Source of the DNA: JBBQSN01 sp038213835
GTDB lineage: Bacteria; Actinomycetota; Actinomycetes; Actinomycetales; CAWJMD01
DNA length: 6,335 bases
Direction of reading: 5' to 3'
Assembly (NCBI GenBank): GCA_038213835.1
Contig: JBBQSN010000179.1
Location: 1 to 6,335 of the forward strand
A program made the translations under genes and the position numbers. This document shows positions 1 through 5,596 of the stretch, one piece after another (the stretch's first letter is position 1; each line of letters starts with the position of its first letter). The notes below the pieces were generated by a model. That model had not been told where the DNA came from and ran no database searches. It worked only from the letters and a program-made list of their open reading frames with translations.

Positions 1-210
1 CTCAACGCCGTGCTCGAGGGCCGCACCGTCATCGCGATCGCGCACCGGCTGTTCAGCGCCCACGACGCCGACCGGGTCGCCGTGGTCGAGGACGGCCGGA
101 TCACCGAGCTCGGCAGCCACGACGAGCTCGTGGCGGCCGACGGCTCCTACGCCGCGCTGTGGCGGTCCTGGCGCGACGAGCCGGCGGCGGCCGACCGACC
201 GCTTCGGTAG
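1..210 (+). CDS. ABC exporter ATP-binding subunit, C-terminal fragment (5' end outside window)
   Basis: This is the last 69 codons of an ATP-binding cassette protein, open from the first base (frame 1) to TAG at 208-210. The fragment begins LNAVLEGRTVIAIAHRL. The His in IAHRL (residue 15 of the fragment) is the H-loop (switch) histidine that contacts the ATP gamma-phosphate. It is followed by DADRVAVVEDGRITELGSH and DELVAADGSYAALW, the standard ending of exporter-type (ABCB/MsbA-like) half-transporters, where the ATPase is fused behind a six-helix membrane domain. Walker A, the signature motif and Walker B lie upstream of the window, so substrate and membrane domain cannot be seen. The gene converges with the minus-strand genes, and the nearest one ends at 247. 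The family is firm. Calling it an exporter rests on the style of the C-terminus. Confidence 0.9.
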   Translation, partial: LNAVLEGRTVIAIAHRLFSAHDADRVAVVEDGRITELGSHDELVAADGSYAALWRSWRDEPAAADRPLR

Positions 211-216
211 CGGGTC
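197..216 (+). terminator. Possible hairpin terminator over the ABC gene stop codon
   Basis: GACCGCT at 197-203 can pair with AGCGGGTC at 209-216 (one bulged G) around a TCGGT loop, giving a core CCGCT/AGCGG stem that includes the TAG stop. No T-run follows. It could end the ABC transcript in this convergent gap, but the stem is short. Confidence 0.3.
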
Positions 217-231
217 GCAGGCGGGTCGCAG
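210..231. repeat. Two tandem copies of an 11-bp unit
   Basis: GCGGGTCGCAG occurs at 210-220 and again at 221-231, directly behind the ABC stop codon in the convergent gap. With only two copies this is probably a simple duplication. No function is implied. Confidence 0.6.
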
Positions 232-246
232 GAGCCGCGGGAGCGG

Positions 247-741
247 TCAGTCGGTGCGGCGGCGGGCGAGCAGCACCGGGCCGCCACCACCGAGCAGGAG
301 CAGCAGCGATGCCAGCACGACGGGTCCGGTCTCGGACCCGCTGCAGGCCGCGAGCTCGGACCGGTCGCCGCCACGGGCACGTCGGCGTCCGGGCGCGGGG
401 ACCGAGTCCTCGACCTCGCCGTAGTCGCGGACGCCCTCGACCGTCCACGCGGTCCGCGCGTCGTCCGGGATCCTGGCGTCGACGACCGGGGCAGCGGTGA
501 CCACCACCGCGTCGTCGCTCGCTGCGTCGCCGTCCTCCCAGGCCGGCCCGCCCGAGGTCTCACAGGTCGGGCCCTCGGCCAACCCCGCCCACTCGTCGTC
601 GCCGGTGACGGGGCGTCCGCCCGACCGCCACCGTTCGGGCGAGCCGTCCAGCGCATTCCGGGTGCCCGCGTCGTCAGGACACCCCGTGGACGCCCGGTCG
701 GAGCAGCCCGGGTGGAAACTGGTCCCACGTCCGGCGTAACC
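247..741 (-). pseudogene. Probable remnant of a secreted or wall-anchored protein (C-terminal part, no clear start)
   Basis: A minus-strand frame with strongly GC-rich third positions ends at TGA 247-249. The C-terminus looks like an actinobacterial sortase-type tail: SETG, a Leu/Gly-rich hydrophobic segment of about 20 residues, then ARRRTD. The Leu-Pro of a true LPxTG is missing. Reading back from the tail, the frame gives plausible protein (GDDEWAGLAEGPTC, GGPAWEDGDAASDDAVV, and two further Cys) to about 741 and stays open to a stop at 856-858. It contains no in-frame ATG or GTG. The only TTG (580-582; 111 aa from there) has no well-spaced ribosome binding site, and coding character continues upstream of it. 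Between about 350 and 392 the neighbouring frame fits better (DADVPVAATG), which suggests two compensating indels. No signal peptide is visible. It could also be a short real gene starting at the TTG. Family unknown. Confidence 0.42.
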
Positions 742-779
742 CCCGGGTCGCTCGCCCGTTGAGAGGGGTGCAGGTCCGC

Positions 780-813
780 GGGGCCGGGCCGTCCACCCCC
801 GGTGCCCGGCCCC
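780..813. terminator. Perfect 10-bp GC hairpin (third of three)
   Basis: GGGGCCGGGC at 780-789 is exactly complementary to GCCCGGCCCC at 804-813 around a 14-nt loop. There is no T-run on either strand. It lies upstream (in minus-strand sense) of the anchor-like remnant, so if it is a terminator the remnant's own transcript should begin downstream of it. Confidence 0.45.
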
Positions 814-885
814 GTGGCCCTGCCAGCCCGAACCGGGCAGTCCTCGTGGCCGCCGTCACCGCGCTCCAGGGCTGAGCGCCACGCA

Positions 886-922
886 CGAGGGCGCCCCCGT
901 CTGAGGGGGCGGGGCGCCCTCG
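886..922 (-). terminator. Perfect 12-bp GC hairpin (second of three)
   Basis: CGAGGGCGCCCC at 886-897 pairs exactly with GGGGCGCCCTCG at 911-922 around a 13-nt loop. It is the second strong stem behind the oxidoreductase operon. Stems without a U-tract are common terminator candidates in high-GC actinobacteria. Because of its symmetry it could act on either strand. Confidence 0.6.
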
Positions 923-932
923 ATACGACGCG

Positions 933-967
933 GGGGCCCGGCCGACCACAGGGGGCGGCCGGGCCCC
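933..967 (-). terminator. Perfect 12-bp GC hairpin, likely end of the oxidoreductase operon
   Basis: GGGGCCCGGCCG at 933-944 pairs exactly with CGGCCGGGCCCC at 956-967 around an 11-nt loop. In minus-strand sense it is the first strong structure behind the recognisable part of the DUF427 gene, so it is the best candidate for the operon terminator. No U-run follows. The DUF427 frame as it stands runs straight through this stem, which supports the view that its present 3' part is not native coding sequence. Confidence 0.65.
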
Positions 968-1172
968 TCGCCGATGGCGGATCTCGGCGGTGCCGCTGAC
1001 GCCCTCGTGCTCGAGCCAGAGGTAGCAGGCGGTGCCCCTGACGAGCAGACGCTCGTGGTCGAGGACTCGCGCACGAGGTCGGCACTCAGCGACGCGCGCG
1101 GGAGGTAGTGGTTGCCCTCCACCTCGACAATGTCGTCGGCCTCCGCCATGGTCATGCCGTTCCAGTGCGCCC

Positions 1173-2174
1173 TCATGACTGCTCCTCCTGGGCGAGACCG
1201 GACTCCACGAAACCTGCGGGTGACCCGACCAGCTCGGCCGACCGCTGCCACAGCCACGCGGCGTCGGCGGCGTCGAGCGCGGCCGGCGCCGGTGCCTGCT
1301 GCTCCGCCCCGCTCGCGAACCGCCCGAAGCCGTGCGGGCCGAGGTACTCCCCCGACCGCACGTCCGGGTCGGTGGCAGCGCGCACCAGGGGCCAGCAGGC
1401 CACCGACGGCGGCGAGGTGGCGAGCCGGTTGAGGCCGACCACGGTCGACCCGATCGCCTTCCCGAGGAACGACGGCAGACCGCTCGCGAAGTCGCCGAAC
1501 AGGTCCGTCCCGGAGACGCCGGGGTGCACGCCCACGGCCCGCACGGGCAGCCCAGCCGCACGGACCCGGTGGTCCAGCTCGGTGGTGAAGAGCAGGTTGG
1601 CCATCTTGGAGAGACCGTAGTCCAGCACCCGGACGTACCCCTTATCTGAGATCAGGTTCGAACGGTCCAGGCGGGCGATCCGGTGGGCGTCGCTGGAGAC
1701 CGTCACGACCCGGGAGTCGCCGTGCCCGTCCCCGGCTCCCGCCACGACCAACGGCCAGAGCCTGGCCGTCAGCGCCACGTGCCCGAGGTGGTTGGTGCCG
1801 ACCTGGAGCTCGAACCCGTCGGCGGTGGTGCGGTGGGGGACCGCCAACACACCCGCGTTGTTGAGCAGCACCCCGACCTGGTCGGTCTCCTCGGCCAGCG
1901 CGTCGGCGAAGGCTGCCACCGACGCCAGGTCGGCCAGGTCCAGGGTCCGCACCCGGAGCCGGTCGGCGGCGTCACCTCCGACCGCTCCCACGACGCGCGC
2001 CCGGGCCGCCTCCCCCTTCTCGACCGTGCGGCAGGCCATCACGACGCTCGCCCCGCTGCGGGCGAACCGGAGGGTGGCTTCCAGGCCGAGCCCGCTGTTC
2101 GCCCCGGTGACCACGACCGTGCGTCCGGTCAGGTCAGGGACGTCGGACGGTTGCCAGGTACCGCGCTGAGTCAT
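1173..2174 (-). CDS. Short-chain dehydrogenase/reductase (retinol-dehydrogenase-like classical SDR)
   Basis: The product is 333 aa, an NAD(P)-dependent oxidoreductase expected in the cytosol, interconverting an alcohol and a carbonyl. A Rossmann nucleotide-binding motif TGANSGLG lies at residues 23-30, LDLAD at 78-82, NNAG at 105-108, a catalytic-tetrad Asn at about 128 (GTNHLGH), Ser160/161 in VVTVSSDAH, and Tyr186/Lys190 in YGLSK. The catalytic set is complete. GANSGLG, VSSDAH and the Y-x-x-x-K-MANLLF stretch resemble the RDH11-14/WWOX-like group common in actinobacteria; substrate unknown. ATG 2172-2174 was chosen because it lies four bases after the GMC stop and has GCGAGG eight bases upstream. 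A longer open frame to 2303 only adds Arg/Pro-rich sequence overlapping the GMC gene. The TGA at 1173-1175 overlaps the DUF427 ATG. Confidence 0.93.
   Translation of the reverse strand: MTQRGTWQPSDVPDLTGRTVVVTGANSGLGLEATLRFARSGASVVMACRTVEKGEAARARVVGAVGGDAADRLRVRTLDLADLASVAAFADALAEETDQVGVLLNNAGVLAVPHRTTADGFELQVGTNHLGHVALTARLWPLVVAGAGDGHGDSRVVTVSSDAHRIARLDRSNLISDKGYVRVLDYGLSKMANLLFTTELDHRVRAAGLPVRAVGVHPGVSGTDLFGDFASGLPSFLGKAIGSTVVGLNRLATSPPSVACWPLVRAATDPDVRSGEYLGPHGFGRFASGAEQQAPAPAALDAADAAWLWQRSAELVGSPAGFVESGLAQEEQS
1184..1189 (-). promoter_or_regulatory. Ribosome binding site of the DUF427 gene
   Basis: AGGAGG in minus-strand sense, seven bases before the ATG at 1176, lies inside the last codons of the SDR gene (Gln-Glu-Glu-Gln-Ser). 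It fixes the DUF427 start and, with the ATGA overlap, points to coupled translation. The signal is intact although the gene behind it is broken. Confidence 0.85.
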
Positions 2175-2178
2175 GTCC

Positions 2179-3942
2179 TCAGCCTCGCAGCACGGTGAGC
2201 GGTAGCGCCGCCGGGGCTCCCTCGGGGACGGCCGGTCGGGCGGGCCGCACGGGGGCGAGCCGGCGGTACGCCTCGCCCTGCCCGGGGCGCTCGTCCTGGT
2301 CACCCGCGTTGGGCCACAACGAGAACGCCCGCTCGGCCTGTGCCGTGATCGTCAGGGACGGGTTCACGCCGAGGTTGGCGCTGACCGCCGAGCCGTCGAC
2401 GACGCTGACCCCCGGGTACCCGTGCACGCGGTGGTACGGGTCGACCACCCCGGTCGCCGGGTCGTCCGAGATCGCGCAGCCGCCGAGGAAGTGAGCGGTC
2501 ATCGGGACGTCGAACAGGTCGCCGACGGCGCCGCCCGCGTACGCCGGCTGGCCGGTGAGCGCTCCGAGCCGCTCGGCCATCGCGCGGACCGCCCGGTGAC
2601 CCGCAGGGATCCAGGTCGGGTTCGGCTCCCCGTGCCCCTGGGACGAGACCAGCCGGGTGCCCCCCAGGAGGCGGCGACGGCGACCGGAGACGATCAGCGA
2701 GTTGTCGCGCGACTGCATCACCAGGCCGATGATGGTGCGCTGGCTCCAGCCGCGCACCGAGGTGGCGACGCAGAGCTCACGCGGGTTGCGCACGGCGTGG
2801 ACGAGGAACTTCCGCCAGCGCGGACCGCCCTGCCCGCCGTCGACCAGCAAGGTGGCGAGCAGCCCCATGGCGTTCGAACCGACGCCGTAACGGCAGTTCT
2901 CCACGTGGGTGTCGTCGTCCGGGTGGAAGGAGGACGTGATCGCGATGCCACGCGAGAGGTCCTGTCCCGGAGCAATTTTCGGCACCAGGGCCCCGAGGAG
3001 CGCCTCGGAGTTGGTGCGGGTCAGGTGCCCCACGCGAGCCGAGAGCCGAGGCAACCGCCCGCGGCGGCGCAGGTCGTGCAGCAGGCTCTGGGTGCCCCAG
3101 GCGCCGGCAGCGAGGACGACCTGCCGCGCGGTGACGGTCTGCTGCGAGAACCGGCCGAACGGGCCGGTGCGGCGGGTGGTGATGCGATAACCCCCTGCGT
3201 CCGAGCCGTTCTCAGCGCCGGTAGGATCGACCGGCTCGATGTCCACCACCGTGCGCATCGGCTCGATCCGCACCCCGAGCCGCTCCGCGAGCGCGAGGTA
3301 GTTCTTCAGCAGCGTGTTCTTCGCACCGACCCGGCACCCGGTCATGCACGAGCCGCACTCGGTGCAGGTGGTGCGCCGCGGCCCGGCCCCGCCGAAGAAC
3401 GGGTCCTCGACCTCGCGACCCCGCCCGTGCGGTCCGGCACCGAACAGCACGCCGACCGGGGTCTTGCGGAAGGTCACCCCGACGCCGAGCTGCTCGGCGG
3501 CCTCGCGCATCACCTGCTCGGCCGGGCCCTCGCACGGGTTGGTGACGACGCCGAGCATCCTCGAGGCCTGGTCGTAGTGCGCCGCCAGCTCGTCCTGCCA
3601 GTCGGTGATGTGCGCCCACTGCCGGTCGCGGAAGAACGGCTCCGGCGGGACGTAGAGGGTGTTGGCGTAGTTGAGCGACCCACCGCCCACGCCCGCCCCG
3701 GCGAGCACCAGCACGTCGGGCAGCCGGTGGATCCGCTGGATCCCGAACAGCCCCAGCGCCGGCGCCCAGACGTAGCGGCGCAGGTCCCACGAGGTGCGCG
3801 GCAGCTCGTGGTCGGCGAACCGCCGGCCAGCCTCGAAGACCAGGACGTCGTAGCCCTTCTCGGCCAGCCGCAGCGCGGCCACGGACCCGCCGAACCCGGA
3901 GCCGACCACGACGACGTCGTGGTCGAGCCCGCTGCCGGTCAC
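2179..3942 (-). CDS. GMC-family FAD oxidoreductase, cholesterol-oxidase (ChoD)-like
   Basis: The product is 587 aa, an FAD-dependent oxidase or dehydrogenase of alcohols, possibly sterols. The N-terminal dinucleotide-binding fold is VVVVGSGFGGSVAALRLAE (GxGxxG at 14-19), with Glu37 closing the beta-alpha-beta unit. GAGVGGGSLNYANTLY (82-97) is the GMC flavin-contact segment. A Cys cluster C-x2-C-x2-C-x3-C follows at 193-203 (CTECGSCMTGC), before GAKNTLLKNYL. The C-terminal GMC block HFLGGCAISDDPATGVVD, VVDGSAVSANLGVNPSLTIT carries the expected active-site His and Asn. There is no signal peptide or Tat motif, so it is probably cytosolic. GTG 3940-3942 is chosen because it overlaps the dehydrogenase stop as GTGA, has AAGGGGG about ten bases upstream and puts the FAD motif close to the N-terminus. 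It sits between ALDH and SDR genes in the operon. Sterol oxidation is suggested only by family likeness; other bulky alcohols are equally possible. Confidence 0.94.
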   Translation of the reverse strand: MTGSGLDHDVVVVGSGFGGSVAALRLAEKGYDVLVFEAGRRFADHELPRTSWDLRRYVWAPALGLFGIQRIHRLPDVLVLAGAGVGGGSLNYANTLYVPPEPFFRDRQWAHITDWQDELAAHYDQASRMLGVVTNPCEGPAEQVMREAAEQLGVGVTFRKTPVGVLFGAGPHGRGREVEDPFFGGAGPRRTTCTECGSCMTGCRVGAKNTLLKNYLALAERLGVRIEPMRTVVDIEPVDPTGAENGSDAGGYRITTRRTGPFGRFSQQTVTARQVVLAAGAWGTQSLLHDLRRRGRLPRLSARVGHLTRTNSEALLGALVPKIAPGQDLSRGIAITSSFHPDDDTHVENCRYGVGSNAMGLLATLLVDGGQGGPRWRKFLVHAVRNPRELCVATSVRGWSQRTIIGLVMQSRDNSLIVSGRRRRLLGGTRLVSSQGHGEPNPTWIPAGHRAVRAMAERLGALTGQPAYAGGAVGDLFDVPMTAHFLGGCAISDDPATGVVDPYHRVHGYPGVSVVDGSAVSANLGVNPSLTITAQAERAFSLWPNAGDQDERPGQGEAYRRLAPVRPARPAVPEGAPAALPLTVLRG

Positions 3943-5528
3943 GACAGGCCCGCCCCCTTCATCGCCCGCAGCGCCGCGGTCATCCCGGTGGTCCAGGTGC
4001 GCGCGGGCAGGTCGACGACCCGGCCGAGCCCGATGCCGTACCGGGTGCCGTGCTGCACGGTGATCGTCTGCGCCTGGGTGAACCGGGTCAGGCCCTCGCG
4101 CCCGTGCCGGCGCCCGAGACCGCTGGCCTTCATCCCGCCCATCGGTGCGGCGACCGAGCCCCAGGTGGCCAGGTAGGTCTCGTTCACCGACACCGTGCCG
4201 GCCTGGATCCGCGCCGCCAGCCGACGCCCACGGGCGGTGTCGGTCGTCCAGACGTTCGCGTTGAGCCCGTAGTCGGTGTCGTTGGCCAGGGCGACGGCCT
4301 CGTCGTCGCTGCCGACGACGTGGACCGAGACCACCGGTCCGAACGTCTCCTCGCCGAAGCAGGTCGCCGAGCGCGGGAGGTCGGCCAGCACCGTGGGCTC
4401 GTGGAACAACGGCCCCACGTCGGGGCGGGCGTGCCCGCCGGCCAGCACCCGCGCACCGCGCTCGACGGCGTCGGCGACGTGCCGCTGCACGGCGGCGAGC
4501 TGGGCCTGCGAGGTGAGCGAGCCCATGTCGGAGCCGTAGTCGAGTCCCGACCCCAGCCGGACCCTCGAGATCCGCGCGAGGAAGGCGTCCATGAAGGCGT
4601 CGTGGACGTCGGCGTGCACGACCAGCCGCTCGGTCGACATGCACAGCTGGCCGGAGCCCGCGATCACCGAGCGCACGGCGCACTCCGCCGCGAGGCCCAC
4701 GTGGGCGTCGTCGGCGACGTAGAACGGGTTCTTGCCACCCAGCTCGAGCGAGGCGCCGACCAGCCGCGAACCGGCTTGAGCAGCAACGACTCTCCCGGTC
4801 CGGGTGGAGCCGGTGAAGCAGACGTAGTCGACGGCGTCGACCAGCGCGGTGCCGACGACGCCACCCTCGCCGACCACCACCTGGACGAGCCCCTCGGGCA
4901 GGCCGGCCTGCTGGAGGAGGTCGACCGCCCACAGAGCGGTGAGCACCGTCTGCGAGTCGGGCTTCAGCACGACGGCGTTGCCGGCGAGAAGGGCGGGGAG
5001 CAGGTCCGACAGGGCCAGGGTGAGCGGGTAGTTCCACGGCGAGATCACGCCGACGACGCCCTGGGGACGTCGTTCCTCGGTGGTCCTCATCAACCCGGGC
5101 ACCAGGCTCCCCCGACGCTGCGGAGCCAGGTACGCGGCGCCGCGGCGGCCGTAGTGCCGGGCCACGAGGGCGACGTCGGCGACCTCCTCGTAGGCGTGCG
5201 CACGCGCCTTGCCGTTCTCCAGCTGGACCAGGTCGAGCACCTCCGACTGGCGGCGCAGGACGAGGTCGTGCAGCCGCAGCAGCACCGCGGTGCGCTCGGC
5301 CACGGGGCGGGCGGCCCAGCGCGGCTGGGTCTCGCGCGCCTCGGTGACCGCGAGCACGACGTCGTCCGGCGTGGAGACGGGGACCTCGGCGAGATCGGGG
5401 CCGAACGGGCTGCGGTGCCGGGTGGTCGCGGCGTCCGGGGCCGCCACGACCCTGGTCAGCAGGCGCTCCACCAGCCGCGGGTCGAGCCTGCGCGCGGAGG
5501 TGCCGTCACGAGACGCCGTCGTGCTCAT
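3939..5528 (-). CDS. gabD2: Succinate-semialdehyde dehydrogenase, GabD2-like aldehyde dehydrogenase
   Basis: The product is 529 aa, an NAD(P)-dependent aldehyde dehydrogenase; the family oxidises succinate semialdehyde to succinate. Landmarks are PQGVVGVISPWNYPLTL (156-172) with oxyanion Asn166, LKPDS (188-192) with the cofactor-binding Lys189, FTGSTRTG (238-245), the general-base Glu262 in LELGGKNP, nucleophile Cys296 in GQLCMSTER, and EETFGPVVS in the C-terminal third. The layout, and phrases such as NDTDYGLNANVW and APMGGMKASGLGRRHG, recall mycobacterial GabD2 (compared from memory). The C-terminal extension after the catalytic domain (VVDLPARTWTTGM and on) is also seen in that group. ATG 5526-5528 gives the family's usual N-terminus. 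It lacks a normal Shine-Dalgarno, and a possible -10 box fits leaderless initiation. It is the first gene of the oxidoreductase operon. Beside GMC and SDR genes it may act on an aldehyde other than succinate semialdehyde. Confidence 0.94.
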   Translation of the reverse strand: MSTTASRDGTSARRLDPRLVERLLTRVVAAPDAATTRHRSPFGPDLAEVPVSTPDDVVLAVTEARETQPRWAARPVAERTAVLLRLHDLVLRRQSEVLDLVQLENGKARAHAYEEVADVALVARHYGRRGAAYLAPQRRGSLVPGLMRTTEERRPQGVVGVISPWNYPLTLALSDLLPALLAGNAVVLKPDSQTVLTALWAVDLLQQAGLPEGLVQVVVGEGGVVGTALVDAVDYVCFTGSTRTGRVVAAQAGSRLVGASLELGGKNPFYVADDAHVGLAAECAVRSVIAGSGQLCMSTERLVVHADVHDAFMDAFLARISRVRLGSGLDYGSDMGSLTSQAQLAAVQRHVADAVERGARVLAGGHARPDVGPLFHEPTVLADLPRSATCFGEETFGPVVSVHVVGSDDEAVALANDTDYGLNANVWTTDTARGRRLAARIQAGTVSVNETYLATWGSVAAPMGGMKASGLGRRHGREGLTRFTQAQTITVQHGTRYGIGLGRVVDLPARTWTTGMTAALRAMKGAGLS

Positions 5529-5541
5529 GGGCCCGAGCGTA
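5529..5541 (-). promoter_or_regulatory. Possible leaderless promoter (-10 box) of the oxidoreductase operon
   Basis: In minus-strand sense TACGCT (5541-5536) fits the TAnnnT -10 pattern of actinobacterial housekeeping sigma factors. Seven bases separate it from the ATG, which would put the transcription start on or next to the A of the ATG. No Shine-Dalgarno lies at 5-10 bases from this ATG, which fits leaderless translation. I see no convincing -35 box. It lies in the 68-bp gap between glpD and the dehydrogenase gene. Confidence 0.4.
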
Positions 5542-5596
5542 GGTGCTCCCCGAACCGATTGCTGCACCGGCGTAGCGTTCGTCGCACGCCGCACCC

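Larger units (their letters stand above)
856..1176 (-). pseudogene. DUF427 (PF04248-type) protein, frameshifted and truncated
   Basis: The ATG at 1176-1174 has an ideal AGGAGG seven bases upstream. The first 44 residues (MRAHWNGMTMAEADD, VEVEGNHYLP, then STTSVC) match the DUF427 pattern, where the Cys is normally followed by Pro-Trp-Lys-Gly-Thr-Ala-Ser-Tyr. Here the frame after Cys44 (codon 1047-1045) reads as low-complexity shadow to TGA at 856-858. Another frame reads RGTACYLWLEHEG from 1039. One missing base near 1040-1044 would restore Cys-x-x-Arg-Gly-Thr-Ala-Cys-Tyr. Even then the usual second half (Trp-Tyr-Tyr-Pro block, FW near the end; about 90-95 aa in full) is absent, and the frame enters the hairpins below 967. 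The start overlaps the SDR stop as ATGA, so it was the last operon member. DUF427 has no settled biochemical role. A sequencing error could explain the frameshift but not the missing C-terminus. Confidence 0.7.

Noticed and set aside
497..739. Plus-strand 80-codon frame starting at GTG 497
   Set aside because: It shares wobble positions with the minus-strand remnant, so GC3 cannot separate them. The product is Ser/Pro/Ala-rich and has no clear ribosome binding site. The minus frame is preferred because it continues into the hydrophobic tail plus Arg residues.
969..1047. Programmed frameshift in the DUF427 gene
   Set aside because: There is no slippery heptamer at 1040-1047 that I can recognise, and the alternative frame does not go on to complete the domain, so a mutation (or read error) is simpler.
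147..1085. Minus-strand 312-codon open frame spanning the decay zone
   Set aside because: Arg/Pro/Ala-rich with no recognisable domain. It crosses all three hairpins and passes through the tail of the anchor-like remnant in a different frame.
2175..2303. N-terminal extension of the SDR to an upstream start at 2303
   Set aside because: It would add 43 Arg/Pro-rich residues overlapping the GMC gene. The ATG at 2174 has a good ribosome binding site and a normal SDR N-terminus.
2422..4176. Long plus-strand open frame (584 codons) antisense to the GMC and dehydrogenase genes
   Set aside because: Its translation is a His/Arg/Pro/Val-rich shadow with no domain, and the opposite strand carries a complete GMC protein with all family motifs. 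Such frames are common in very GC-rich DNA.
5568..5591. CGGCGT/ACGCCG inverted repeat just behind glpD
   Set aside because: Only six base pairs with a 12-nt loop and no T-run. It is too weak in this GC content to call a terminator or operator.
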